A stretch of DNA of 64,000 bases from Arthrobacter sp. NtRootA1 (GCF_019976975.1 NZ_AP024630.1:1798001-1862000), one strand, 5' to 3'; numbered from the stretch's first letter, positions 43,030 to 52,194 are shown. Numbers and translations: made by a program. Notes: generated by a model from the letters alone, not told the origin.

Positions 43030-44271
43030 TCAGACCCGCGGTTTCCGGCCCGTTTTCGTGACGGAGGCGGAAGCCGCGGAAGCCGGTGCCGCAAAGGCCG
43101 CTGCTCCTACCGCCAGAGCCAGCGCACCCAGGCCCCAAGGGAGACCCGCGGCTACGGCAACCCCTCCCACCAACAAGGGACCGCCGGCGTCGCCAAGCTC
43201 CCGGCCAAGTTCAGCCGAACCCATCGTGCGGCCGAGGCGTTCCGCGGGAGTCGCATCGGCCAAGTGCGCGAATGCCAGTGGGGTGGCAATGCCAATTCCC
43301 AAGCCGATAAAAACGGCAGCACAGTAGATCGGGACGGCGCGATACATGGCGCCGTCCGTAGCCAGTGCTCCGGGTAGAAGGCCGGCGATGAGTACGCCAA
43401 GGACTATGGCCAGCAGACCGGCCACCATGCCCGGCCGGTCTGCGAGGACTCCCCGATCCCGCAATCGTCCGATCCTTGGCTGGACCAGCGATGACGCCAA
43501 GGCCAATACCGTTACGACGGCGACGCTGCCGGCGGTGCCGAGCCCTTCGCGTGCGGCCAGCGCCGGGAGAAAGCCTACTGCTGCGCCCAAGGCGCCAGTA
43601 GAGGCCGCCAACACCACGGTAGGTCCAAGGAATGATCGCTCGGTACTTTGCTTCCAGACATCAATGATGGTGTATCTGGGGCGGGGCAGGGGAGCCAAGC
43701 GCGGCACCGTGATGATCGCCCAGACGGCTACGGCCAAGCCCACAAAGGAGAGGATAAGGAAGAGCAGACTGAACCCGCCTGCGATGATCGCGACAGCGCC
43801 CAACAGAGGACCGATCGCGTAGCCAAGGCCCTTCCATGAACCATAGCGGCCAAAGTAGCGCCCGGTATGTTTGCCTGCCAGTCTGGCAACGCCTGCAGAA
43901 GATGCCGGCGAGAATGCCGAGGCAGCCATGCCTTGGCCAAGACGCGCTGCGGCCAGCATGAACGGTTCGTCGGCCCACAATCCGATCAGGGACGCGGCTG
44001 AGAAGGCCAGGAGCCCTCCGACGATCACGGGTTTGGGCCCGATGCGGTCGCTGACGGCCCCAAAGACCGGTTTGAGGAAGACTTCCGCGATGTCGTACAG
44101 GGCCAACAGGACGCCCAGGCCAAGCAGGCTCAAACCGATGTCCGCGCTTTCGGCGCCAAGTCCGGCGGCCACGGCGTGGGCTCCAAATGCGGTGGTGAAG
44201 CCGGCCGCATAGAGGGGCCATCGGCGGCTGGGGGATATGTCTGCACTCAGGCGTGACTTGTCGTCGTTCAC
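43030..44271 (-). CDS. MFS transporter
   Basis: A 413-aa major facilitator with about 12 hydrophobic segments. The conserved loop motif GAVSDRIGPKPVI follows the second helix, with RLGQGMAASAFSPASS in helix 4 and a YGSWKGLGYAIGPLLGA stretch, typical of drug:H+ antiporter-like members. The substrate is unknown. GTG 44271 is the likely start: GAGAGG lies just upstream and a TAGATT box ends 7 nt before it. A TTG at 44280 is also in frame. It converges on parE with a 2-nt gap and no visible terminator. Confidence 0.88.
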   Translation of the reverse strand: MNDDKSRLSADISPSRRWPLYAAGFTTAFGAHAVAAGLGAESADIGLSLLGLGVLLALYDIAEVFLKPVFGAVSDRIGPKPVIVGGLLAFSAASLIGLWADEPFMLAAARLGQGMAASAFSPASSAGVARLAGKHTGRYFGRYGSWKGLGYAIGPLLGAVAIIAGGFSLLFLILSFVGLAVAVWAIITVPRLAPLPRPRYTIIDVWKQSTERSFLGPTVVLAASTGALGAAVGFLPALAAREGLGTAGSVAVVTVLALASSLVQPRIGRLRDRGVLADRPGMVAGLLAIVLGVLIAGLLPGALATDGAMYRAVPIYCAAVFIGLGIGIATPLAFAHLADATPAERLGRTMGSAELGRELGDAGGPLLVGGVAVAAGLPWGLGALALAVGAAAFAAPASAASASVTKTGRKPRV

Positions 44272-44278
44272 GCCTCTC

Positions 44279-44284
44279 AATCTA
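44279..44284 (-). promoter_or_regulatory. -10 box (TAGATT) of the MFS gene at 43030
   Basis: TAGATT, 7 nt, GTG 44271 on the minus strand. The 7 nt also contain GAGAGG, so leadered initiation from another promoter is equally possible. Confidence 0.35.
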
Positions 44285-44394
44285 AGGCAAATGGGCGTTG
44301 GTCGTGACCGCTTTGGAGGGGTATTCGTCGTTGGTCCATGACGCCACTCTTCCCTAAAGGATCCAGCACCGTGCCCCTGCGGAAACTTTCGTCC

Positions 44395-45396
44395 TTAACC
44401 AAGCATCCCCGGGACAATAAGGAGTCCCGTGGGTACGGCGAGGAGCAAGGCGGACGTGGCCAAGACCAGGGCGCGAAGAGCGGTGGCGAGCGGAGGCTCT
44501 GGTGAGAGAAGGCGGCTGACGCGTGACGCCGTCGTACGCGGTGAATCTGCCCCGCCGGTGGCGCTGATGCTGCCGCCTTCGACGACGGCGCCCACGCCGC
44601 TGAGCGCCCGCGGGCTGAGTGGCTGGCCGCCCGGCCCTGGCGTTGAGGACCCGCTGGAGACTATGGCGATGGCCTTGATCAACGTGCCTTTGCTTTCGGT
44701 CCTGAGCGCGACGTCGTCCGCAAGCATTTCAATCAGGGAGTTCACGGCTGTCTGGGCAAGCCGTGTGGTGGGGAACCAGGGGAGTGCCTGCCGCCATGCT
44801 GCGAACGCCCAGAGCAGGAGATCGTGACGCTGGGAAAGATGGGCGTTTTCATGGATGAGCACAGCCCGCAACTCCGCAGGTTCCAAGGCGGCCATGAGGC
44901 CGTCGGACAATACTGTCACCGAACGTGCGCCGCCGGGCAGGCAATAGGCCACAGGGGAGTCGTGGTTGATCACTACGGTGCCCGGGCCGTCGTCCGAGGG
45001 TGATGCCAGAAGCGTGAGCAATTCGCGGTGTCGCCCGCGTTGTCGTTCAATCTTGTAGTAAGTCAACAGCAGGGTGAACACCAAGTGCGCCGTTAAGAGT
45101 GCGGCCGCAGACAGGGCGAAGAGGTGCCAGAAGCCCAGCACTGTGGTTGGCTCATTGTTGAAAACCATGCCGGCCAGGCTCCTGAGACCCGCAATGAGGT
45201 TGTCACCGGTCGGTTCCAGTCCGTAGACCAGCATTGCGCCGATCATGGACAGGCCACCTGCGAGGGCAATGGCCTGCCAGAGGACCATTGCGGTGAATGG
45301 GGAGCGGGCAGGCCATTGCGCGCGCGAAAGCAAAACGGGTACCGGCCACGCCAGTATCAAAGCCAGGACCGCCAGGAAGTATGAGGTCCAGAACAT
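44395..45396 (-). CDS. BlaR1-like M56 family membrane metallopeptidase
   Basis: A 333-aa membrane protease of the BlaR1/MecR1 type. Helices lie at about 4-24, 37-60 and 86-112, followed by the cytoplasmic zinc protease with HENAH at 182-186 and an acidic third-ligand region near 223-228, then a last helix at about 308-330. It stops there: the extracellular penicillin-binding domain that makes classical BlaR1 about 580-600 aa is absent, so its signal is not obviously a beta-lactam. The family cleaves or inactivates BlaI-type repressors. It starts 5 nt after the blaI stop. The operators at 45887-46027 link the pair to cydA. Confidence 0.88.
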   Translation of the reverse strand: MFWTSYFLAVLALILAWPVPVLLSRAQWPARSPFTAMVLWQAIALAGGLSMIGAMLVYGLEPTGDNLIAGLRSLAGMVFNNEPTTVLGFWHLFALSAAALLTAHLVFTLLLTYYKIERQRGRHRELLTLLASPSDDGPGTVVINHDSPVAYCLPGGARSVTVLSDGLMAALEPAELRAVLIHENAHLSQRHDLLLWAFAAWRQALPWFPTTRLAQTAVNSLIEMLADDVALRTESKGTLIKAIAIVSSGSSTPGPGGQPLSPRALSGVGAVVEGGSISATGGADSPRTTASRVSRLLSPEPPLATALRALVLATSALLLAVPTGLLIVPGMLG

Positions 45397-45401
45397 ACTG
45401 G

Positions 45402-45788
45402 CTAATTGTAGCCGAGCAGTTTGCGCAGGGTAGCGGCTTCACTTTCGGAGACTGAGCCAATGAAGCGGGCAAGGACTGCTTCGCGGTCGGGAGCTGAGCC
45501 AAGGACTTCGTGCATGAGTTCCGCAGTGTGGTCAGCACGGCTCGAAACGGCCTGGTAGCGGTGTGGGCGGGTGCCGCGTTCGCGTTCCACCAGGCCCTTC
45601 TTCTCCAGCCTGGAGAGCACGGTCAGGACGGTGGTCACTGCCAGGTCTTTGCCCTGGTGTCCTGCTGTGCCGTCGCCGGCTTCGGAGTCCTGCGCGAGAA
45701 GATCACGCAGGGTGTTGGCAGTTGCAGCCTCTTGACCCGCCCAGAGCAGGTCCATCACTGCCCGTTCCAGTTCCCCAAGACTCGCCAT
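45402..45788 (-). CDS. BlaI/MecI/CopY family transcriptional repressor
   Basis: A 128-aa winged-helix repressor. The N-terminal domain contains LGELERAVMDLLW and the recognition region DLAVTTVLTVLSRLEKKGLVERERGTRPHRY (positions about 45-77). The C-terminal dimerisation helix ends ATLRKLLGYN. A 15-residue charged insert (DSEAGDGTAGHQGK) precedes the recognition helix. ATG 45788 has GGAAG upstream. It is the presumed ligand of three TTCTAC-N5-GTAGAA palindromes in the divergent region, one of which overlaps its own -10 (TAGAAT, minus strand 45891-45886). Confidence 0.92.
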   Translation of the reverse strand: MASLGELERAVMDLLWAGQEAATANTLRDLLAQDSEAGDGTAGHQGKDLAVTTVLTVLSRLEKKGLVERERGTRPHRYQAVSSRADHTAELMHEVLGSAPDREAVLARFIGSVSESEAATLRKLLGYN

Positions 45789-45886
45789 CAATACTTCCCT
45801 ACCTTCCGCGTCCCGGTGGCAAAAGCCGCAACCCGGGAGCGATGATCCAACATTCCACAATAAATCTACCGCTTTTCAGGCCTTCA

Positions 45887-45903
45887 TTCTACGTGAGGTA
45901 GAA
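45887..45903. promoter_or_regulatory. BlaI-type operator 1 (blaI side)
   Basis: TTCTAC-gtgag-GTAGAA. On the minus strand its right half contains TAGAAT, a good -10 for blaI-blaR, about 100 nt before the blaI start. Binding would repress the regulator genes. Confidence 0.75.
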
Positions 45904-45982
45904 CTATCGGCGCGCCGCGGATGTGGATTCACCCTTGCAGGTGCGTAACGCCACTTGAAGAATGGGCATGTGGTTCGGCTAC

Positions 45983-46011
45983 TTGTTCTACACTGTGTAG
46001 AACAATAGTTT
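45983..46011 (+). promoter_or_regulatory. predicted cydA promoter
   Basis: -35 TTGTTC (45983-45988), 17 nt, -10 TAGTTT (46006-46011). Operator 2 covers the -35 and spacer, and operator 3 begins at the last base of the -10. Confidence 0.5.
45986..46002. promoter_or_regulatory. BlaI-type operator 2 (cydA side)
   Basis: TTCTAC-actgt-GTAGAA, extendable to TGTTCTAC...GTAGAACA (45984-46004). It is the most symmetric of the three copies. Confidence 0.75.
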
Positions 46012-46027
46012 TCTACGCAACGTAGAA
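46011..46027. promoter_or_regulatory. BlaI-type operator 3 (cydA side)
   Basis: TTCTAC-gcaac-GTAGAA, centred 25 bp from operator 2 and lying over the predicted transcription start of cydA, 41 nt before the start codon. Confidence 0.75.
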
Positions 46028-46068
46028 GTAAGCGCACCGCACTTCGGGCCGCCGGACAAAGGACAGCC

Positions 46069-47661
46069 ATGGACGCCTTGGAAATCGCACGCTGGCAATT
46101 CGGGATCACCACCGTCTACCACTTCATGATGGTGCCCCTTACCATCGGCCTTGGCCTGGTGGTGGCCGTCATTCAGACCCTGTGGTACCGCACGGGAAAG
46201 CCCGAGTATCTCCGGATGACCAAGTTCTGGGGCAAGCTCTTCCTCATCAACTTCATCATGGGTGTGGCAACCGGCATCGTCCAGGAATTCCAGTTCGGCA
46301 TGGCCTGGAGCGAATACAGCCGGTTCGTTGGTGACGTCTTTGGCGCACCGCTGGCCCTCGAAGCCCTTCTGGCCTTCTTCGTCGAGTCCACCTTCCTTGG
46401 ACTCTGGATCTTTGGCTGGAAGCAACTCAAGCGCGGTGTCCACCTGGCATGCCTTTGGATTGCCGTGATCGGTTCCGTCTTCTCCGCCTACTTCATCATC
46501 GTGGCCAATTCGTGGATGCAGCACCCTGTGGGCGTTGAGATGGTGGATGGCCGGCCCGTCATGACGGACGCCTGGGCGGTCTTTACCAACAACACTGCGC
46601 TGGTTGCCGTACCGCACACTCTGTTCGGTGCCCTTGGTGTTGCCGGTGCCTTCCTGCTCGGCATCGCCTGGTACCACTTGTGGCGCCGTCGCCATGACGG
46701 CATTGACGTAATTGGCGCGGACGGCCGGCTGGTCGCCGGCGAGGCCAACATCCCGGGCCGCGACAAGGGTGACTACACCGTATGGATCCGTTCCCTTCGG
46801 ATCGGCGCCGTGGTGGCGATGATCTCCTTTGCCGGCACCGCCCTCACCGGAGACCTGCAGGGCAAGCTCATGTTCGAGCAGCAGCCCATGAAAATGGCTG
46901 CCGCGGAGGCAGCATGCCACGACGGCACCGGCTTTTCCGTACTGAGCGTCGGCAACCTGGGCGCCAAGAACTGTGACGACATTGTGGCTGTCATCGAAGT
47001 GCCCGGGATCCTTTCCTTCCTCGCCAAAGGCGACTTCACCACCGAGGTGAAGGGCGTGAACAGCCTGCTTGGTGAGTACAAGGAGAAGTACGGCACGCAC
47101 TTGCCGGACAACCCGCTCTATGGTGACCGGGCCGGGCAGGAAATCCAGTACGTGCCCGTCATGGAGGTCACTTACTGGGGCTTCCGGATGATGATCGGCT
47201 TCGGTGGCGTCGCCGCCCTGGCAGCGCTGATAGCGCTATGGGTTACCCGCAAGGGCGTCATCCCTGGGTCAAAGTGGCTCATGCGCCTTGCCGTCTTCGG
47301 AATCCTGGCACCATTCGGGGCCAACGCCGCTGGCTGGATCTTCACGGAGATGGGCCGGCAACCCTTCGTCGTAGCCCCAAACCCTGATATGAACGGCATT
47401 GACCAGGTCTTCATGTTCACCGCTGCTGCCGTCTCACCCGGTGTCAGTGCCGGCGAACTCATGACCTCCCTGGTTGTGCTGACCGCCATCTACGCGGTCC
47501 TGCTGGTGGTGGAAGTCAAGCTCCTGGTCAAGTACGTCCGTGGCGGCGTCGCCTCGGCAATGCCCGAACTCGCCCACACCAAGGGCGAGGACCGTGGCAA
47601 GGACGACGACGGCGCACCCGGCCCCGACAAAGCCGACGACGTCCTGGCGTTCGCTTACTAG
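46069..47661 (+). CDS. cydA: cytochrome bd oxidase subunit I
   Basis: Heme- and quinol-binding subunit of the high-affinity bd-type terminal oxidase, which reduces O2 to water at the membrane without proton pumping. The 530-aa product has about nine helices. The N-terminal segment RWQFGITTVYHFMMVPLTIG carries His18, the heme b595 ligand, and the Glu-containing ALLAFFVESTFLGLW helix follows. The quinol-site loop between about residues 250 and 335 is relatively short. ATG 46069 has AAAGGACA upstream. It is the first gene of cydA-cydB-cydDC, with two BlaI-type operators over its promoter. Confidence 0.97.
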   Translation: MDALEIARWQFGITTVYHFMMVPLTIGLGLVVAVIQTLWYRTGKPEYLRMTKFWGKLFLINFIMGVATGIVQEFQFGMAWSEYSRFVGDVFGAPLALEALLAFFVESTFLGLWIFGWKQLKRGVHLACLWIAVIGSVFSAYFIIVANSWMQHPVGVEMVDGRPVMTDAWAVFTNNTALVAVPHTLFGALGVAGAFLLGIAWYHLWRRRHDGIDVIGADGRLVAGEANIPGRDKGDYTVWIRSLRIGAVVAMISFAGTALTGDLQGKLMFEQQPMKMAAAEAACHDGTGFSVLSVGNLGAKNCDDIVAVIEVPGILSFLAKGDFTTEVKGVNSLLGEYKEKYGTHLPDNPLYGDRAGQEIQYVPVMEVTYWGFRMMIGFGGVAALAALIALWVTRKGVIPGSKWLMRLAVFGILAPFGANAAGWIFTEMGRQPFVVAPNPDMNGIDQVFMFTAAAVSPGVSAGELMTSLVVLTAIYAVLLVVEVKLLVKYVRGGVASAMPELAHTKGEDRGKDDDGAPGPDKADDVLAFAY

Positions 47662-47678
47662 AAACAGAGGAACAGACA

Positions 47679-48755
47679 ATGGAATTGTTGCCAACCATCT
47701 GGTTCGTGGCCATCGCAGTACTGTGGACCGGCTACCTCTTCCTCGAGGGCTTTGATCTCGGGGTAGGCATGCTCATGAAGCTGTTTGCGCGGAACAACAC
47801 GGACAGGCGCGTGCTGCTCAATACCATCGGCCCCGTCTGGGACGGCAACGAGGTGTGGCTTCTCACTGCAGCCGGAGCCACGTTTGCAGCTTTCCCCCTG
47901 TGGTACGCCTCGTTGTTCTCGGCGCTCTATCTTCCGCTCCTGTGCGTCCTGGTGGCATTGATCTTCCGCGCGGTCGCCTTCGAATACCGGGGCAAGGTGG
48001 ACACTGAACGCTGGCGCACCACGTGGGACTGGGCAATCGCCGTTGGATCCTTTGTGGCCGCCTTTGGCATCGGCGCAGCCCTGGCCCTGACCACCACCGG
48101 GTTGCCACTGGATGCCAATGGGGACCGCAGCGGCGGCCCGTTCGCCTGGTTCAGCGGCTACGCCCTCCTGGGTGGCTTCGGGGTTGTCGCGTTCGCTGTG
48201 GTTCACGCGTTGGCCTTCCTGGCGTTGAAGACCGACGGCGAGGTGCGGCTGCGTGCCCGCCGCTGGTTTGTGCGGCTGGTGCCGGTTGCCGTCCTGCCCA
48301 TGCTCGCCTGGATGGTTGCGGTGCAGTTCCTGAGCGGCAAGGCCTGGACCTGGGTCATTGTGGTGGCTGGAGTGGCGTCAGTTGTTTTGGCCTGGCAGTG
48401 GGCCCGCAACGGGTCCGAGGGCCGGGCGTTCGCCGCGATCGGAGCTTTCGTGGTGTGCGCCACGGCATCGATCTTCGGAGCCGCGTTCCCGGTGGTCATC
48501 CCCTCAACCATGGATCCCGCGTTCAGCCTGACCATTTCCAATGCTTCCTCCTCCGACTACACGCTGGGCCTGATGAGCATCGTGGCGGCGGTGGGACTTC
48601 CCTTGGTTATTGCCTACCAAGCCTGGACATACTGGGTGTTCCGGCGCCGTGTCAGCTCAGCGCACATTCCCGAAGCCCACGGTTTCCTTCCAGCCATCGC
48701 CGCCAAGGTGTTGGTTGCCAAGGAAAACACCAGCCCTTCCAACCCGGGAGCCTAG
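47679..48755 (+). CDS. cydB: cytochrome bd oxidase subunit II
   Basis: Partner membrane subunit of CydA (358 aa, about eight to nine helices). The family opening LPTIWFVAIAVLWTGYLFLEGFDLG is followed by the GPVWDGNEVWLL motif and an FRAVAFEYRGK segment. ATG 47679 has AGAGGAA upstream and lies 17 nt after the cydA stop, so it is co-transcribed. cydDC starts 7 nt after its stop. Confidence 0.97.
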   Translation: MELLPTIWFVAIAVLWTGYLFLEGFDLGVGMLMKLFARNNTDRRVLLNTIGPVWDGNEVWLLTAAGATFAAFPLWYASLFSALYLPLLCVLVALIFRAVAFEYRGKVDTERWRTTWDWAIAVGSFVAAFGIGAALALTTTGLPLDANGDRSGGPFAWFSGYALLGGFGVVAFAVVHALAFLALKTDGEVRLRARRWFVRLVPVAVLPMLAWMVAVQFLSGKAWTWVIVVAGVASVVLAWQWARNGSEGRAFAAIGAFVVCATASIFGAAFPVVIPSTMDPAFSLTISNASSSDYTLGLMSIVAAVGLPLVIAYQAWTYWVFRRRVSSAHIPEAHGFLPAIAAKVLVAKENTSPSNPGA

Positions 48756-48762
48756 CCACGTC

Positions 48763-51700
48763 ATGAAGCCCGTGTTCCCCTCCAGTCCGGCCACGCGATC
48801 CGCGCTCTACGGAATAGGCCTGCTCTCAGCCCTCAAGGCACTTTCGCTGGTGCTCATGGCGCAGGCGGTGGCGGGTGCACTGGCCGGTTTGGCCGGAAGT
48901 CCCTCCGATTGGACCAGCGGGCTGGTGTGGGGGGCCGTTGGAGCGGTGCTACGGTCCTTGGCCGTCTGGGGCCAAGGCGTTGCGTCGCGCCGTGCCGCGT
49001 TGGGGGTCAAGGAGGAATTGCGGTCGCAACTTCTCAAGCGCTCACTGGACACGGGTGGAACAAGTGCTGTTGAGGGCACAAACGACGGCGGGCTGGCGAT
49101 CCTCGCCACGCGGGGCCTGGACGCACTGGATGACTACTACACCCAATACCTGCCGGCCTTGGTGAACTGCGCCACCGTTCCGCTGCTCATCGGCGCCCGG
49201 ATACTGTTTGCCGACTGGGTGAGCGCCGTTGTCATTGTCTTGACCGTTCCCTTGGTGCCGCTGTTCATGATCCTGATAGGCCGCCACACGGAAGATAGCG
49301 TCAGGGACGCCCAAACCACGCTGCGCAGATTGTCCGGGCACATCCTTGAACTTGCCAAAGGCCTGCCTGTGCTCGTGGGTTTGGGGCGGGCCAGCGAGCA
49401 ACGCGAAGCACTTGAAGACATTTCCGAGCAGTACCGCAGCCGCACCATGGTCACGCTCCGGACGGCGTTCCTCTCAGCCCTTGCCTTGGAACTCATAGCA
49501 ACAATCTCAGTCGCTGTCGTAGCGGTCTTCATCGGCGTACGGCTGGTTGCGGGGGACATGGCCCTGGAAGCCGGGCTTTTGGCACTGATCCTCGCTCCAG
49601 ACTGCTACCTGCCCCTGCGTGAGCTCGGTACCGCACACCATGCCAGCGATGACGGCAGGGCGGCCTTGGAAACTGCCAACACCGTGTTGAAGGCCCCCAC
49701 TCACCAGCGTCTTACCGACAACGTGACGTCTCACGCTGGGCTGGCCGACATCGTGGTCAAAGGCCTCACCGTGACCTATACGGGACGGTCCGCACCCGCC
49801 GTCGAGCGTTTGGACTTCACCGCCCCCGCAGGCTCGGTCACGGCGTTGGATGGAGACAGCGGCGCCGGAAAAAGCACAGTCCTGGGTGCCCTGGCCGGCC
49901 ATATCGGGCCGGGCCCCAGCGCATCCGTGACCGGCACCGTAACCGGCGTAGCAACGGGTACCGTGGCCTGGGTGCCGCAACACCCTGTAATGGTGGCCGA
50001 CACCGTGCAGGAGGAGATGGAACTGTACCTTGGCCGGGAACGGACAGCGGATACCGCACACGCTGTGGCGAGCATCCTGCGGAGGGTCTCAGCGGACCAC
50101 CTCGCCGCCAAGCACCCTGCCGAACTCAGCCCGGGGGAGTTGCGGCGCGTGGCCCTTGCCCGTGGTCTGGCCCGGCTCGAGTCCGGTGCTACCGTGCTGC
50201 TTCTGGACGAGCCCACCGCACATTTGGACCACTACTCAGCCAGCGTTGTCCGCTCGGCCATCACGTCCCTTAGAGGCTCTGCCACCGTAATCCTGATAGC
50301 ACACGACTCCGGCACCAGGGCGCTCGCCGACCACGTTGTCCGGGTGGAGCACTTAACCGCAGCAAAGGGGCCCGCTGACGTAGCGGAACGAAGTGCTGCA
50401 TCTACCCCGGCCGTCGGTTCAACCACCACGTATCAGTCCTCCCCTGCTGTCACAGCCGAGGCGAACGCAGGCGGCCTGAAAGCGCAGAACGGGGCCCTCC
50501 ACACAGCCTTCAACCAGGGATGGCTTCCCAACGTGGAACGGCTCGCACTGGTCCTCCGGCCTGTTCAGGCCAAGTTCGCCGCGGCGGGCTTGGTGGGAGT
50601 CCTCGCCGCACTTTTCGCGGTCGCCCTGTCCGGCCTGTCAGGGTGGCTCATCATCCGGGCCAGCGAACAGCCACCCATTCTCTACCTTCTGGGAGCGATC
50701 GTTGGTGTGCGTTTCTTCGGCATCGGCAGGGCCGTCCTTCGCTACTGCGAGCGTCTGCTGACCCACGACGCCGTCTTCGCTGCGATGACACGCCTGCGCG
50801 GGGCGCTCTGGGCCACCCTGAGCCGCCGTGCACTCTCACTTCGCCGTCTTCTGCAGGGTGGCAACGTCCTGGGCTCGATCGTGGACGACGTGGACAGGCT
50901 CAGGGACCTTCTCCCGAGGGTCGCGCTCCCGCCGTTGACTGCCGCGGGCGTCGGCGCTGCGGCCATCGTCGCGACTGCCATGGTGTTGCCCGTTGCCGTG
51001 CCCGCCGTCGCCTCTGCCACCGTAGCGGGACTCATTGTTGCGCCGCTCCTTGCCGTACTCGCTGACCGGAACGCCGCCAAGGCCGAACAACAGCTGCGCT
51101 CGGTGGTGCTCCGCGGTGTTGCGGCCGCCCTCGATGCCCGCGCCGAACTAACCGCCAACGGGGTGGCCGGACGCATCCTGACCGCACTCAGGGACAAGGA
51201 TCGTGCCGCTACTGTTTCGGCGCAACGTTCTGCCTGGGCGGAAGGTCTCGGCCAGGCCGTCACCGTCCTGGCCTGCTCGTTCGCTGCCCTGTGGGCGGCA
51301 CTCCTGGGCGCTGAATCCGTTCAGGATGGTTCCGCCGCTCCTGCCCTGGTTGCCGTGATTGTGCTCATGCAACTGGCCCTTGTGGAGCCTTTTGCGACAA
51401 CCGTTTCCGCCGTCCGCCAAGGCCCTGCGCTCGCAGACGTCCTGGGGCGGGTAGCAGCTACCGGCGCGTTGTCCGCCCCCGCCGATGCGGACAACGCAGA
51501 TCACGACGCCGGTACGCACCCTTTGCCTGACCGCGATGGCAAGGCGGGGCTGGAGTTGAATGGAATTGCCGCAGCATGGCCAGATGGCCCCGCGGTGTTC
51601 TCAAGAGTTACCGCTGAGGCCGGGCCAGGCCGATGGCTGGCAGTCACCGGCCCGTCGGGAGCCGGCAAATCGACGCTTCTTTCCGTCCTGCTGGGCTTCC

Positions 51701-52185
51701 TTCCTGTGAAGGAAGGCAGGGCAATGCTCACAGGGACAGCGGCGTGGTGTCCGCAGGAAGCCCACCTCTTCGACTCCACCATCCGGGGTAATCTCCTCCT
51801 GGCGAGGCCCGCGGCGAAGAAGCCCAACGAACAGGAAATGCACCAGGCCTTGAAGGACGTGGGACTTGACGTGTTGGTGGACTCTTTGCCGGAAGGGCTC
51901 GACACGCGTATTGGATCAGCCGGGGCATTCCTCAGCGGTGGTGAGCGGCAGCGCCTCGCGATGGCCAGGACACTCCTGACGGGCGCGCGTGTGCTGTTGC
52001 TGGATGAGCCTACGGCGCACCTTGACGCTGCAGCTGCACGCGAGATGATGGCCACCCTTCGCCGAGGTTTGCGGAACGTCACGGTGGTGTTGGTGACGCA
52101 CAACCCTGAGGACATCGATCCAGCCGATGCCAGGCTTGAACTCCCCAGCGCGGCTGAACTGGTGAGAGTGCCTACTCCCCAGTAG
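48763..52185 (+). CDS. cydDC: fused thiol-exporting ABC transporter CydDC
   Basis: An 1140-aa fusion of CydD and CydC; in E. coli they are separate and export cysteine/glutathione, needed to assemble bd oxidase. Each half has a six-helix membrane domain and an ATPase. The first ATPase has Walker A DGDSGAGKST (about 364-373), signature LSPGELRRVALARG and LLLDEPTAHLDH. The second has GPSGAGKST (about 963-971), LSGGERQRLAMAR and LLLDEPTAHLDA. Both ATP sites look functional. I start at ATG 48763 (MKPVFPSSP), just after the cydB stop; upstream readings overlap cydB. The fusion is common in actinobacteria. Confidence 0.95.
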   Translation: MKPVFPSSPATRSALYGIGLLSALKALSLVLMAQAVAGALAGLAGSPSDWTSGLVWGAVGAVLRSLAVWGQGVASRRAALGVKEELRSQLLKRSLDTGGTSAVEGTNDGGLAILATRGLDALDDYYTQYLPALVNCATVPLLIGARILFADWVSAVVIVLTVPLVPLFMILIGRHTEDSVRDAQTTLRRLSGHILELAKGLPVLVGLGRASEQREALEDISEQYRSRTMVTLRTAFLSALALELIATISVAVVAVFIGVRLVAGDMALEAGLLALILAPDCYLPLRELGTAHHASDDGRAALETANTVLKAPTHQRLTDNVTSHAGLADIVVKGLTVTYTGRSAPAVERLDFTAPAGSVTALDGDSGAGKSTVLGALAGHIGPGPSASVTGTVTGVATGTVAWVPQHPVMVADTVQEEMELYLGRERTADTAHAVASILRRVSADHLAAKHPAELSPGELRRVALARGLARLESGATVLLLDEPTAHLDHYSASVVRSAITSLRGSATVILIAHDSGTRALADHVVRVEHLTAAKGPADVAERSAASTPAVGSTTTYQSSPAVTAEANAGGLKAQNGALHTAFNQGWLPNVERLALVLRPVQAKFAAAGLVGVLAALFAVALSGLSGWLIIRASEQPPILYLLGAIVGVRFFGIGRAVLRYCERLLTHDAVFAAMTRLRGALWATLSRRALSLRRLLQGGNVLGSIVDDVDRLRDLLPRVALPPLTAAGVGAAAIVATAMVLPVAVPAVASATVAGLIVAPLLAVLADRNAAKAEQQLRSVVLRGVAAALDARAELTANGVAGRILTALRDKDRAATVSAQRSAWAEGLGQAVTVLACSFAALWAALLGAESVQDGSAAPALVAVIVLMQLALVEPFATTVSAVRQGPALADVLGRVAATGALSAPADADNADHDAGTHPLPDRDGKAGLELNGIAAAWPDGPAVFSRVTAEAGPGRWLAVTGPSGAGKSTLLSVLLGFLPVKEGRAMLTGTAAWCPQEAHLFDSTIRGNLLLARPAAKKPNEQEMHQALKDVGLDVLVDSLPEGLDTRIGSAGAFLSGGERQRLAMARTLLTGARVLLLDEPTAHLDAAAAREMMATLRRGLRNVTVVLVTHNPEDIDPADARLELPSAAELVRVPTPQ

Positions 52186-52188
52186 CCT
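52183..52188 (+). promoter_or_regulatory. -10 box (TAGCCT) before 52195, leaderless
   Basis: TAGCCT, 6 nt, ATG 52195. It overlaps the cydDC stop codon, so the next gene could be transcribed independently of the cyd operon. Confidence 0.4.
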
Positions 52189-52194
52189 GTTGGC

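Noticed and set aside
45988..47100. A 370-codon open frame on the minus strand opposite cydA
   Set aside because: It runs through the operators and the cydA start and has the His/Asp/Gly-rich composition of a reverse-complement shadow.
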